Shown: positions 1 through 7,580 of the stretch, piece by piece
Numbering within the stretch: position 1 is the stretch's first letter
Layout of the letters: every line of letters begins with the position of its first letter
Position numbers and translations under genes: made by a program
Assembly (NCBI GenBank): GCA_017435365.1
Contig: JAFSFD010000022.1
Coordinates: 1-35,129 of the forward strand
Origin: Akkermansia sp.
Lineage (GTDB): Bacteria; Verrucomicrobiota; Verrucomicrobiia; Verrucomicrobiales; Akkermansiaceae
Length of the DNA stretch: 35,129 nucleotides
Direction: 5' to 3'
Notes under the pieces: model-generated
Database searches by the model: none
Told to the model about the DNA's origin: nothing
Seen by the model: only the letters and a program-made list of their open reading frames with translations

Positions 1-29
1 ACAATCCCTATAAGAGCGTATGTGCAAAG

Positions 30-51
30 CCCCCTGATTCGCACCAGGGGG
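30..51 (+). terminator. possible hairpin of an upstream gene
   Basis: A 7-bp perfect inverted repeat (CCCCCTG / CAGGGGG) has an 8-nt loop. No U tract follows, so it is only a candidate 3' end of a transcript entering from outside the window. Nothing else coding is visible in bases 1-261. A shorter inverted repeat (TATTTTG / CAAAATA) sits at 125-148. Confidence 0.25.
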
Positions 52-155
52 ACTTATTTGCAAAAACGGGATAAAGGTACTTGCAACGTCTTGATATTGC
101 AGCCTTCCTTTTTTATAGCTATCCTATTTTGGACAGCTATGCAAAATATCCGCGC

Positions 156-173
156 GTCCCAAAGTTTGAGTAC
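156..173. repeat. short match to the end of the palindromic element
   Basis: The bases CCCAAAGTTTGAGTAC match the left end of the palindromic element at 20738-20753 (CCCAAAGTTTGAATAC) with one difference. The match ends 34 bp before the predicted -35 box of rpiB-glyA. It could be a relic of the element, a shared regulatory word, or chance. Confidence 0.3.
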
Positions 174-207
174 GTGTGGGCAGAATTACGGCTGGAACAG
201 ATTACGC

Positions 208-236
208 TTGCTTAGGGCTGGGGGCTGTGGTAGAAT
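208..236 (+). promoter_or_regulatory. sigma70-like promoter of rpiB-glyA
   Basis: TTGCTT, a 17-bp spacer and TAGAAT lie 25 nt before the ATG at 262. This predicts a leader of about 18 nt. The same box style, ending in TAGAAT, recurs upstream of dxr and metG. Confidence 0.6.
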
Positions 237-261
237 CCGCGCGTACGTTTTACGCACCTAC

Positions 262-1947
262 ATGAATACACAACTTCGCATCGTCATCGGTTCAGACCAC
301 AAGGGCGTGGATTTGAAGGAAGCTGCCATGGAGATTCTGACTGGCTGGGGCTACCAGGTGGAGGACGTGGGTCCTGCCACGAAGGAGTCCTGCAACTACG
401 CCGAGTACGCCAACAAGGTGTGCAAGCGTATCGTGGATGGCCGCGCTGACCGTGGTGTGCTGATTTGTTTTTCCGGGCTGGGCATGAGCATTGCCGCCAA
501 CCGCTGGAAGGGCGTGCGCGCCACCCTTTGCCGCACCCCGCAGGAGGCTGCTTTCTCCCGCCAGCACAATGATTCCAACGTGCTGTGCATGGCTTCGGCC
601 TTCCTTTCTGCCGAGGCCATGGAGGAAGTGCTGCGCATCTGGCTCGATGCCGAGTTTGAGGGTGGTCGCCACATCAACCGTCTGCTGGTGGGCTCCGGCT
701 CCCCGCTTGCCGCTTCTGACCCCGAGCTTGCGGCTTACATCGAGGAGGAGCGCCAGCGCCAGAATAACAATATCGAGCTGATTGCATCCGAAAACTTCAC
801 CTCTCCCGCGGTGATGGAGGCTCAGGGCTCCTGCCTGACCAACAAGTATGCTGAAGGCTACCCCGGCAAGCGCTGGTACGGTGGCTGCGAAGTGGTGGAC
901 AAGGTGGAACAGCTTGCCATCGACCGCGCCAAGGCCCTCTTCGGCTGCGATGCCGTGAACGTGCAGGCCCACTCCGGTTCCTCCGCTAACCAGACGGTGT
1001 ACCACGCCTGCATCAACCCCGGCGATACCATCCTGACCATGGACCTCGCCTGCGGTGGCCACCTTTCCCACGGCTTCTTTGCCAACTTCTCCGGCAAGAC
1101 TTACAAGGTGGAGCACTACGGCGTGAGCCCCGAAACGGAGATGATTGACTACGATGCCCTGGAGGCCAAGGCCAAGGAAGTGAAGCCTGCCCTCATTCTG
1201 GCCGGTGCTTCTGCCTACTCCCGCACGATTGATTTTGCACGCATCCGCAAGATTTGTGATGAGGTGGGTGCCATCATGTTCGTGGATATGGCGCACATCG
1301 CCGGTCTGGTGGCCGCCGGGGTGCATCCGTCCCCCGTGCCCTACGCCGACTTCGTTTCCACCACCACGCACAAGAGCCTGCGCGGCCCCCGCGGCGGTCT
1401 CGTCATGTGCAAGGAAAAGTGGGCCAAGAAGCTGGACAGCGCCACCTTCCCCGGTCTGCAGGGCGGCCCGCTCATGCACATCATTGCCGCGAAGGCTGCC
1501 TGCCTCGGCGAATGTCTCAAGCCGGAGTTCCGCACCTATGCTGAGCAGATTGTGAAGAACGCCAAGGCTATGGCAGACAAGCTCTCCCAGCTGGGCTTCC
1601 GCATCGTGGCCGGTGGCACGGATAACCACTGCTTCCTCGTTGACCTCAGCGGCAAGGGCCTGAACGGCGCCGAAGCCCAGGTGGCTCTGGACAAGGTGGG
1701 TATCACGGTGAACAAGAACGCCATTCCCTACGACAAGGGCACCACCTTCAAGCCCAGCGGCATCCGCATCGGCACGCCCGCCGTGACCACTCGCGGCATG
1801 AAGGAGGATGATGTACGCAAGGTGGCTGAATACATCGGCCGCTGCCTGGCCATTCTGGCCGCTCAGAAGGTGTGCGAGACTCCCGGTGCCTATGATGAGC
1901 TCCGCGCTGAGGTCTCAGCTTTCAATAAGAGCTTCCCCACGCCCTGA
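262..1947 (+). CDS. glyA: RpiB-SHMT fusion: ribose-5-phosphate isomerase B-like domain joined to serine hydroxymethyltransferase
   Basis: This 561-residue protein has two enzyme domains. Residues 1 to about 145 match RpiB, which interconverts ribose 5-phosphate and ribulose 5-phosphate: SDHKG at 11-15, a catalytic-type Cys69, SRQHND around His102, and GGRH at 134-137. Residues from about 150 to the end are a full-length SHMT, which converts serine and tetrahydrofolate to glycine and methylene-tetrahydrofolate. It shows IELIASENF, the PLP-binding TTTHK motif with Lys371, and RGPRGG. The linker is only about 10 residues. The ATG at 262 is chosen because RpiB homology starts there and a promoter lies just upstream; an in-frame ATG at 22 would run through that promoter. 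The RpiB anion loop is unusual: the normal Cys-Gly-Thr-Gly is Cys-Phe-Ser-Gly here, so isomerase activity is less certain than SHMT activity. Transcription ends at the terminator at 1976. Confidence 0.93.
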   Translation: MNTQLRIVIGSDHKGVDLKEAAMEILTGWGYQVEDVGPATKESCNYAEYANKVCKRIVDGRADRGVLICFSGLGMSIAANRWKGVRATLCRTPQEAAFSRQHNDSNVLCMASAFLSAEAMEEVLRIWLDAEFEGGRHINRLLVGSGSPLAASDPELAAYIEEERQRQNNNIELIASENFTSPAVMEAQGSCLTNKYAEGYPGKRWYGGCEVVDKVEQLAIDRAKALFGCDAVNVQAHSGSSANQTVYHACINPGDTILTMDLACGGHLSHGFFANFSGKTYKVEHYGVSPETEMIDYDALEAKAKEVKPALILAGASAYSRTIDFARIRKICDEVGAIMFVDMAHIAGLVAAGVHPSPVPYADFVSTTTHKSLRGPRGGLVMCKEKWAKKLDSATFPGLQGGPLMHIIAAKAACLGECLKPEFRTYAEQIVKNAKAMADKLSQLGFRIVAGGTDNHCFLVDLSGKGLNGAEAQVALDKVGITVNKNAIPYDKGTTFKPSGIRIGTPAVTTRGMKEDDVRKVAEYIGRCLAILAAQKVCETPGAYDELRAEVSAFNKSFPTP

Positions 1948-1975
1948 GCATAAAAGCATAGCGATACGCTACCGG

Positions 1976-2002
1976 AAAGGGTCCCATGAGGGACCCTTTT
2001 CT
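1976..2002 (+). terminator. rho-independent terminator of rpiB-glyA
   Basis: A 9-bp stem (AAAGGGTCC / GGACCCTTT) with a 6-nt loop runs into a T-rich end, 29 bp after the stop codon of rpiB-glyA. Confidence 0.75.
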
Positions 2003-2037
2003 GTTATTGAAAACTTGCTGCGCGACAGGATTTTATC

Positions 2038-2066
2038 TTGCCAAATGGGTAGCTAAATGGCAGAAT
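2038..2066 (+). promoter_or_regulatory. promoter of the amidase-recG pair, near-leaderless
   Basis: TTGCCA, a 17-bp spacer and CAGAAT are followed by only 6 nt before the ATG at 2073. The predicted transcription start falls at or next to the start codon. No Shine-Dalgarno sequence is possible in that geometry. Confidence 0.5.
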
Positions 2067-2072
2067 ACGCGC

Positions 2073-2768
2073 ATGGCTCATTACGGTAAACTTTTGGCAA
2101 CTCTGCTGCTGGGTGCAGCTGCAATTTTCACCGGTTGCCAGCAGCAGGGCCGCAATTCTTACCTCCGCACACCGAAGGCGGTGCGATTCCAGCCGGTACG
2201 TACGCCGCTGGTGCAGCGCAGCATTTCCCGACTGGCCCGCGAGGTGAATATCAAGGTGCGCATCATGCCATCCAACGCCCGTCAGCGCCGCGGTGCCCGC
2301 CGCCTGAACCCTGCGTTCATCACGATTCACAGCACGGCCAATCATTCCCCTTCCTCCACCGCCATGCAGCACTCCCGTGCGCTCTGCCGCGGGGCTTTCA
2401 CCAACCGCAGCTGGCACTTCACCGTGGACCAGTTCATGTGCGTGCAGAACCTGCCGCTCCGCGAGACCGGCTGGCATGCCGGCACCGCCGCGGGCAACCA
2501 CAATTCCATCGGCATCGAAATGTGCGAGTGCGAAAACCGTGGGCACAATCACTTCCGCACCTGGGATCGCGCGGCCAAGCTCACCGCCGTGCTCATGAAG
2601 CGCTACGGTATCAACCTGCGCCGCGTGGTGCCGCACTACCACTGGACGCGCAAGAATTGCCCGGCACCTTTGCTTACGAACGGCAAACCCGGTCCCAAAT
2701 GGGCATGGTTCCACAGCCGCGTGGACTACTACTACCGCTGCATTAACCAGGGCAAATCCAACCGCTGA
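2073..2768 (+). CDS. N-acetylmuramoyl-L-alanine amidase (Amidase_2 family), probable lipoprotein
   Basis: The 231-residue protein probably cleaves the amide bond between muramic acid and the stem peptide in peptidoglycan, acting outside the cytoplasm. Residues 1-21 form a signal peptide ending in FTG-C, with Cys22 as likely lipidation site; Phe at -3 is not the classical lipobox residue. The amidase domain covers about residues 78-225. Zinc ligands expected from the T7 lysozyme/PlyL family are visible: His86 in ITIHST, His188 in PHYHW, and Cys196 in KNCP, with the usual 8-residue His-to-Cys spacing. SIGIEMCE carries the conserved Glu. The start at 2073 gives the signal peptide at the N-terminus and fits the promoter; a longer reading from 1986 would begin inside the preceding terminator. 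The stop overlaps the start of recG by one base. Confidence 0.85.
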   Translation: MAHYGKLLATLLLGAAAIFTGCQQQGRNSYLRTPKAVRFQPVRTPLVQRSISRLAREVNIKVRIMPSNARQRRGARRLNPAFITIHSTANHSPSSTAMQHSRALCRGAFTNRSWHFTVDQFMCVQNLPLRETGWHAGTAAGNHNSIGIEMCECENRGHNHFRTWDRAAKLTAVLMKRYGINLRRVVPHYHWTRKNCPAPLLTNGKPGPKWAWFHSRVDYYYRCINQGKSNR

Positions 2769-4894
2769 TGAGTGCAGCACTGAAGCCTGATTCCCGACTG
2801 GAGCGGCTTGCGGGTATCACTCAGCGCGAGCTGAAGGCATTGCAAGCGGCCGGGGTGGAGACCGTGCAGCAGCTTCTGCGGCGCATTCCCCGTCGGTACG
2901 AGGACAGGCGGAAATCCCAGCCGATTCACCTGTTGCAGGATGGCGATACCGTCTGCATTCGCATACACGTCTACAGCGCGGGGTGGAGGTTCTCGTACAA
3001 GCGTTATTTTGAAGTCGCTGCCGGTACTGTGGATGACCCGCACGGGGCGCGGCTCTATCTGCGCTGGTTCAATATGCCCTATGTGGCTAAGCTCCTGGCC
3101 ACGGGAATGAATCTTTCTGTCTACGGCAAGGTTCGCGTCTATGGCGGTAAGCTGACCATGGCCAACCCGGATTTCGAAGTACTGGATGATGAAGATGCCG
3201 GGCACCGTCTGGTGGCGGCAGCCCTGGGAGGGCCGCTGATGCCTCCGAGCGAGGGGCAGGGCGCTGCCGCCGTGCACACGGGGCGGATAGTGCCCATCTA
3301 CAAAGGGCTGCCCGGTCTGGCGGCCCGCACATACCGCGACCTGGTGTGGCGCACCTTGCAGCAGCTGGCTCCTGACCTGCCCGCGCCGGGGTACGATGTG
3401 GCCCCGGCCTATCCCTACTGGCAGGCCATCCGCGATATCCATTTCCCGGCAGAGGAAGAACTGCACCGCAAGGCGCGCCTGCGATTCGCCCTGGCAGAGT
3501 GTTTCGACCAGCAGTTCCGCGTGGCCTGGCGCCGCCGGAAAGTGCAGGGGCGGCCCGGACAGGTGACCGCCACCTGCGATGCCTACATGAACGAACTACT
3601 GGCGGAGCTCCCGTTCCGCCTTACAGCGGCGCAGCAGCGCTGTGTGCAGGAAATACGGCAGGATATGGCCACCCCGCGTCAGATGAACCGTCTGCTTCAG
3701 GGCGATGTGGGCAGCGGCAAGACCCTGGTGGCCCTCTGCGCCATGCTCCTGGCCGTGGGCAGCGGCAAGATTGCAGCCATGATTGCACCCACCCAGATTC
3801 TGGCGGAGCAGCACTACCGCAATTTCTGCCGCTTGCTGAAGCATACCGACATCAAAGTCTCCCTGCGCACCTCGGATCATGTGGACGATACCGGGTTGGT
3901 GCTCGATGCCGGGATTCAGGATGATTCACCGCGCATTATCGTGGGCACGCATGCCTTGCTGTACAAGAAGCACCGCCCGCACAATCTCGGGCTGGCAGTC
4001 ATCGATGAGCAGCACAAGTTCGGCGTGGAGCAGCGCGAGCGATTCATTGCCAGTGGCGTGAACCCGGATGTGCTGGTCATGACGGCCACCCCCATTCCGC
4101 GCACGCTTACGCTCACCCTCTACGGGGATCTGGAGGTTTCCATCATTGACGAACTGCCGGCCAATCGTGGCGAAATTTCAACCGCCCTCCGCAACCCGGA
4201 CAATATGAAACGCATCATTTCCTTCATGAGCAAGGAGATAGATGCCGGCAGGCAGGTTTATATCGTCTCCCCGCTGGTGGAGGACAGCGACACGCGCAAG
4301 CAGGCCAGCGCCACCAGCGAGCTGAACCGCTGGAAAGAACTCTTCCCGCAGCGCCGCGTGGGGCTGCTGCACGGCCGCATGCCCGCCGCTGAAAAGGATG
4401 AGGTGATGCAGGCCTTCAGCAAGGGGCAGCTCGATATACTGGTGGCCACCACAGTGGTGGAAGTCGGCGTGGATGTACCGAACGCCAATATCATGATTAT
4501 CAATGATGCGGATACCTTCGGGCTCTCTCAGTTGCACCAGTTGCGCGGGCGTATCGGCCGCGGCGAGCACAAGAGCTACTGCATCCTGCTCTCCAGGGCA
4601 AAACCCGGCGAACCGGGCCGGGAAAAGCTGGAGGTGCTCTGCCGCACCTTGAACGGTTTTGAAATCGCGGAAGAAGATTTCCGCCTGCGCGGGCCGGGCG
4701 ATGTGCTGGGAACTGCGCAGAGTGGACTGGGGGCCATTGAGTTCACCGAATGGCTGGGCGATATGCGCCTGATTCACCGCGCCAACCGGGATGCTGCTGC
4801 CATACTGGATGCCGACCCGGAACTGAAGCAGCCACAGCACGCCCCGCTGCGTGAGCTGGTGCAGTTTGAAGAAGAAAACGGCGTCACCTGCTGA
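2768..4894 (+). CDS. recG: ATP-dependent DNA helicase RecG
   Basis: RecG remodels stalled replication forks and branch-migrates Holliday junctions. The 708-residue length is close to the family norm. The N-terminal wedge/OB region (about 1-180) includes IPRRYEDRRK. The helicase core shows Walker A GDVGSGKT (312-319), the DEQH box (413-416), TATPIPRTL (motif III), RGRIGRG (motif VI) and the C-terminal RGPGDVLGTAQSG, which matches the RecG-specific segment RGPG..GT.QSG. It is translationally coupled to the amidase (TGATG junction), although the two functions are unrelated. It converges with tlyA, 6 bp away, with no visible terminator between them. Confidence 0.97.
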   Translation: MSAALKPDSRLERLAGITQRELKALQAAGVETVQQLLRRIPRRYEDRRKSQPIHLLQDGDTVCIRIHVYSAGWRFSYKRYFEVAAGTVDDPHGARLYLRWFNMPYVAKLLATGMNLSVYGKVRVYGGKLTMANPDFEVLDDEDAGHRLVAAALGGPLMPPSEGQGAAAVHTGRIVPIYKGLPGLAARTYRDLVWRTLQQLAPDLPAPGYDVAPAYPYWQAIRDIHFPAEEELHRKARLRFALAECFDQQFRVAWRRRKVQGRPGQVTATCDAYMNELLAELPFRLTAAQQRCVQEIRQDMATPRQMNRLLQGDVGSGKTLVALCAMLLAVGSGKIAAMIAPTQILAEQHYRNFCRLLKHTDIKVSLRTSDHVDDTGLVLDAGIQDDSPRIIVGTHALLYKKHRPHNLGLAVIDEQHKFGVEQRERFIASGVNPDVLVMTATPIPRTLTLTLYGDLEVSIIDELPANRGEISTALRNPDNMKRIISFMSKEIDAGRQVYIVSPLVEDSDTRKQASATSELNRWKELFPQRRVGLLHGRMPAAEKDEVMQAFSKGQLDILVATTVVEVGVDVPNANIMIINDADTFGLSQLHQLRGRIGRGEHKSYCILLSRAKPGEPGREKLEVLCRTLNGFEIAEEDFRLRGPGDVLGTAQSGLGAIEFTEWLGDMRLIHRANRDAAAILDADPELKQPQHAPLRELVQFEEENGVTC

Positions 4895-4900
4895 TAATAC

Positions 4901-5629
4901 TCAGCGAAGCCAGGCCAGGAATTCCTTGTTGCCCTCCATGCCGGTGATGGGGGAATCCGCCACGCCGCACCATTCGCGGTGCAGCTCGTTCACCACAAAG
5001 TCATGAATCTTGTCCACGGCGCGCTGGTGCAGGGCGGGGTCACGCACGATGCCGCCGGGGCCTATATCCTCCGGCTGCAGTTCAAACTGAGGCTTGATAA
5101 GCACCAGCAAATCGCCACCTTCCTCCAGACAATCGTAGGCGGCAGGCAAAATCTTTGTCAAAGAAATGAAGGAAACATCGCTCACGATGAGCTGCACTTT
5201 CTCCCCCAGATCCGCAGGGGTCATATAGCGTGCGTTGAACTGCTCCTTGACAATGACGCGGGGGTCATTGCGCAGCTTCCACACCAGCTGGTTGGTGCCC
5301 ACGTCTACTGCATGCACGCGCAGGGCGCCGTTCTGAAGCAGACAATCGGTGAATCCACCGGTGGAAGAGCCGATATCAAGGCAGATTTTGCCTTCAGCCT
5401 TGACCGGAAAGGCCTTGAGCGCCCCCTCCAGTTTAAGGCCGCCGCGGCTGACGTACCGGGGTTTATTCTTCACGGTAATGGGCAGGGTGTCATCTACCTT
5501 GGTGCCGGGTTTGGTGATGACCTGGCCCTTCACACTCACCTCACCCGCAAGGATGAGGCGCTGCGCCTGTTCCCGTGAATCGCACAGTCCCAGCTGTGCC
5601 ACCAGCACGTCTAGCCGCTGCTTAGCCAT
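4901..5629 (-). CDS. tlyA: TlyA family rRNA 2'-O-methyltransferase
   Basis: The 242-residue protein has an N-terminal S4 RNA-binding domain (about 1-65, starting RLDVLVAQLGL) and an FtsJ/RrmJ-like SAM methyltransferase domain. The SAM-binding loop is DIGSSTGGFTDCLL. Downstream landmarks include DVSFISLTKILP and KPQFE. Characterised TlyA proteins methylate 16S and/or 23S rRNA riboses; the old name hemolysin A is misleading. It lies 6 bp downstream of the proline-rich lipoprotein gene and is probably cotranscribed with it. Its 3' end meets recG. Confidence 0.92.
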   Translation of the reverse strand: MAKQRLDVLVAQLGLCDSREQAQRLILAGEVSVKGQVITKPGTKVDDTLPITVKNKPRYVSRGGLKLEGALKAFPVKAEGKICLDIGSSTGGFTDCLLQNGALRVHAVDVGTNQLVWKLRNDPRVIVKEQFNARYMTPADLGEKVQLIVSDVSFISLTKILPAAYDCLEEGGDLLVLIKPQFELQPEDIGPGGIVRDPALHQRAVDKIHDFVVNELHREWCGVADSPITGMEGNKEFLAWLR

Positions 5630-5635
5630 TTATCA

Positions 5636-6517
5636 TCAATGTGTGTAGCGATTCTTCAGACCACGATTCTGCCCCGGCATGATGGGGAAGGACCGACGAA
5701 TCGGCTTGACAGACTGAGGTGTGCGATAGCTGCTCGGAGTAGTGGTTGCAGGCTGCTGCTGGCTCACTGCCGGCTTTACGACACGGGGCTGAGTGGCCAC
5801 CGGAGCCGGAGCCGGGGGAGCTGCGGGGGCGGGAGCAGGGGCAACTACGGGTGCCGGAGCAGGGGTGGGCCTGGTGGCGATTGTCGCGGTCTCTTTCTGC
5901 TGCTGGCTGAAGAAAGGCGTGACGTTCTTCTCCTCGGCAGAGGGGGCAGGGGCAGGCGATGCCTGCGCAGGCTTTTCTGGAGTCGGTTGGGTTACTACAG
6001 GCTTCTCCTCGACCGGGGCCGGAGCAGGTGCAGGCTCGGTTGTAACAGGCTGGTTCTGCGTTACTACAGGCTTCTCCTCGACCGGGGCGGGTGCCAGAGC
6101 AGGGGCGGGCTCGGTTGTAACGGGCTGGTTCTGTGTTACCACAGGCTTCTCCTCAACCGGGGCAGGTGCCGGATCAGGGGCGGGCTCGGTTGTGACAGGC
6201 TGATTCTGCGTTACTACAGGCTTCTCCTCAACCGGGGCAGGTGCCGGATCAGGGGCGGGCTCGGTTGTAACGGGCTGGTTCTGTGACAGCACCGGAGCCT
6301 CTTCCACCGGCTCAGGGGCAGGAACTGCGACCGGCTCAGGGGCAGGAGCAGGGGTAACAATTTCCGGAGCCGGGGCAGGCTCTGCCACAACAGCGGCTGC
6401 CACCGGTGCCGGAGCAGATTTCATAATGACCCGGGCATGCCCTGTAACCACATCTGTCGGTTCTGAGCAAGAGCAAAGTACGAGACCGATGGAAAGTAGG
6501 TAGAGATTGCGTTTCAT
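5636..6517 (-). CDS. proline/alanine-rich lipoprotein with 25-residue tandem repeats
   Basis: The 293-residue protein starts with a lipoprotein signal, MKRNLYLLSIGLVLCSC, with lipobox LCSC and Cys17 as probable lipidated residue. The rest is low-complexity Pro/Ala/Val/Glu sequence. The central part repeats a 25-residue unit (EEKPVVTQNQPVTTEPAP plus a PA-rich tail) about four times, with a degenerate copy on each side. The C-terminus is basic (IRRSFPIMPGQNRG...). No enzymatic domain is recognised. Such Pro-rich segments often act as extended spacers across the periplasm or wall, so a structural or tethering role is an inference only. The gene is followed closely by tlyA. An AT-only inverted repeat (6531-6550) lies between its start and the upstream gene and overlaps the predicted -10 box. 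Confidence 0.75.
   Translation of the reverse strand: MKRNLYLLSIGLVLCSCSEPTDVVTGHARVIMKSAPAPVAAAVVAEPAPAPEIVTPAPAPEPVAVPAPEPVEEAPVLSQNQPVTTEPAPDPAPAPVEEKPVVTQNQPVTTEPAPDPAPAPVEEKPVVTQNQPVTTEPAPALAPAPVEEKPVVTQNQPVTTEPAPAPAPVEEKPVVTQPTPEKPAQASPAPAPSAEEKNVTPFFSQQQKETATIATRPTPAPAPVVAPAPAPAAPPAPAPVATQPRVVKPAVSQQQPATTTPSSYRTPQSVKPIRRSFPIMPGQNRGLKNRYTH
5991..6305. repeat. 75-bp in-frame tandem repeat
   Basis: On the + strand the marker GTTACYACAG recurs at 5991, 6060, 6135 and 6210, with a diverged copy near 6285. The spacings are 69, 75, 75 and 75 bp. All are multiples of 3, so copy-number change would keep the lipoprotein frame. The 69-bp unit has lost two codons. Confidence 0.9.
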
Positions 6518-6543
6518 AGTTATTTTATTGTTATAATTAGTTG

Positions 6544-6571
6544 ATTATAAAAAAGCGTGAGTGTTTGCCCA
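6544..6571 (-). promoter_or_regulatory. possible promoter of the repeat lipoprotein
   Basis: On the minus strand TGGGCA, a 16-bp spacer and TATAAT are placed so that transcription would start about 20 nt before the ATG at 6517. The -10 box overlaps the stop codon of the upstream membrane protein gene. A perfect 7-bp AT-only inverted repeat (TTATAAT / ATTATAA, 6531-6550) overlaps the -10 and could be an operator. Confidence 0.4.
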
Positions 6572-6985
6572 GCAGCTGATTCCATATATTGTGGTAATAA
6601 TGCTCATGAAGATGAACACGGAATCTGCTGCCAGTTTTCCCTTATATTCATCAGGTGTGGGCAACAGGGCCCGGATGATGACAAAAATGGAACCGAGCCA
6701 GAGGAAGAAATTGAAATTCTGCCAACCGGGCGTGCTGAAAGTAGCGGCGAACTCTTTTCCGGCTACCAGAAGAGAGTAAAAGGAAAGCGGGGGGATTACC
6801 GTCAGGATGGCAAACTCCGGACGCAGTTTGCCGGTTTTGTAGATGCGAATCCACACAACTGCCCACAGAGCCAGGGCCAATACAATAGCTATCGCCATGC
6901 ACCACGCTCCATCAAAAAAGCCCGGTATGGCATTCAGGGCCACCGTAAGCGGTGCCGCCAGGTAGATGAACTTCAGTCGATTCAT
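6545..6985 (-). CDS. small hypothetical membrane protein
   Basis: No family is recognised for this 146-residue protein. Four hydrophobic segments are visible, approximately at residues 7-25, 28-47, 58-75 and 90-107, with another hydrophobic stretch near 120-140. It therefore looks like a 4-5 span inner membrane protein. It starts 5 bp after the stop of the OsmC-like gene and is probably cotranscribed with it. Confidence 0.7.
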   Translation of the reverse strand: MNRLKFIYLAAPLTVALNAIPGFFDGAWCMAIAIVLALALWAVVWIRIYKTGKLRPEFAILTVIPPLSFYSLLVAGKEFAATFSTPGWQNFNFFLWLGSIFVIIRALLPTPDEYKGKLAADSVFIFMSIITTIYGISCWANTHAFL

Positions 6986-6990
6986 GCGCG

Positions 6991-7398
6991 TCAGCCTACC
7001 CAGTTCCAGGTAATCGGCACTTCAATGTCCGGATGCAGACTGCGCATTGCCGGGCTGCCCATCACACAGTTCAGCAGGGCCTCCTTGTGAGGATTATCAG
7101 CGGGCAGGGGCACGCTGATTTCCGTCACTATGCGGGCTATGCGTCGTGGATTAGCACTCATCTCTTTCCCGATGGTGATTACTGTGCCGTTCAAATCAAG
7201 TCCGTTATCCTCTGCATAGATGCCCATGATTGTTTCCATGCAGGCGGCCATGGCGCAGCACATCAAATCCGTGGGTGAGAAAGATTCTCCTTTGCCGCGG
7301 TTGTCTACCGGAGCGTCTGTCGATACCGTTGCCCCTGAGGGACCGTGCTCCAATCCGCAGTGCAATCCACCTTCGTACTTAATTGTGCATTTGACCAT
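6991..7398 (-). CDS. OsmC-like family protein
   Basis: The 135-residue protein matches the OsmC/YhfA fold, whose characterised members are thiol-dependent peroxidases or related redox proteins. The core segment SFSPTDLMCCAMAACMETIM corresponds to the helix carrying the first reactive Cys; here there are three cysteines in seven residues. The second reactive-type Cys is in LLNCVMGSPAMRSL. The start at 7398 is preferred over an upstream in-frame start at 7533 because it begins the OsmC domain and sits 8 nt after a good -10 box. The membrane protein gene follows 5 bp downstream. YhfA-like versus Ohr-like function cannot be decided from the sequence. Confidence 0.82.
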   Translation of the reverse strand: MVKCTIKYEGGLHCGLEHGPSGATVSTDAPVDNRGKGESFSPTDLMCCAMAACMETIMGIYAEDNGLDLNGTVITIGKEMSANPRRIARIVTEISVPLPADNPHKEALLNCVMGSPAMRSLHPDIEVPITWNWVG

Positions 7399-7406
7399 AG
7401 GCCAAC

Positions 7407-7436
7407 ATACTACTCCACACGTCAGGGGAGAGTCAA
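7407..7436 (-). promoter_or_regulatory. promoter of the OsmC-like gene, near-leaderless
   Basis: On the minus strand TTGACT, an 18-bp spacer and TAGTAT are followed by 8 nt before the ATG at 7398. The predicted mRNA start is at or within about two bases of the start codon. Confidence 0.55.
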
Positions 7437-7541
7437 GTGAGAATCTCGCCACCACGGGCAGAAAACAGAAATTTACAACTACGCATAATATGCGTAATGC
7501 CGAATTTTGCAACTTGTATTTGGCAGTAACCAAGAATGAAC

Positions 7542-7569
7542 TTGAATTGGCGGGAAAACCTGATAAAAT
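7542..7569 (+). promoter_or_regulatory. promoter of the Gld-like ABC operon, short leader
   Basis: TTGAAT, a 16-bp spacer and TAAAAT end 11 nt before the ATG at 7581. The leader would be about 5 nt. It is divergent from the OsmC promoter in the same 182-bp intergenic region; nothing else is seen there. Confidence 0.5.
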
Positions 7570-7580
7570 GGTCGGCGCTT

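Noticed and set aside
125..148. Inverted repeat TATTTTG / CAAAATA as an operator for rpiB-glyA
   Set aside because: It is short and AT-rich and lies about 60 bp upstream of the -35; chance is a sufficient explanation without comparison to relatives.
292..1629. Long open frame (445 codons) on the minus strand
   Set aside because: It is fully antisense to rpiB-glyA, lacks any recognised domain, and its His/Gly/Val-rich composition is typical of the shadow of a G+C-rich gene.
2004..2780. Minus-strand open frame of 258 codons
   Set aside because: Antisense to the amidase gene, which has clear zinc ligands and a signal peptide.
4901..5629. Hemolysin
   Set aside because: TlyA is historically labelled hemolysin A, but the S4 and FtsJ-like domains indicate an rRNA methyltransferase.
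5991..6305. CRISPR-like array
   Set aside because: The units are contiguous 69-75 bp in-frame coding repeats without unique spacers.
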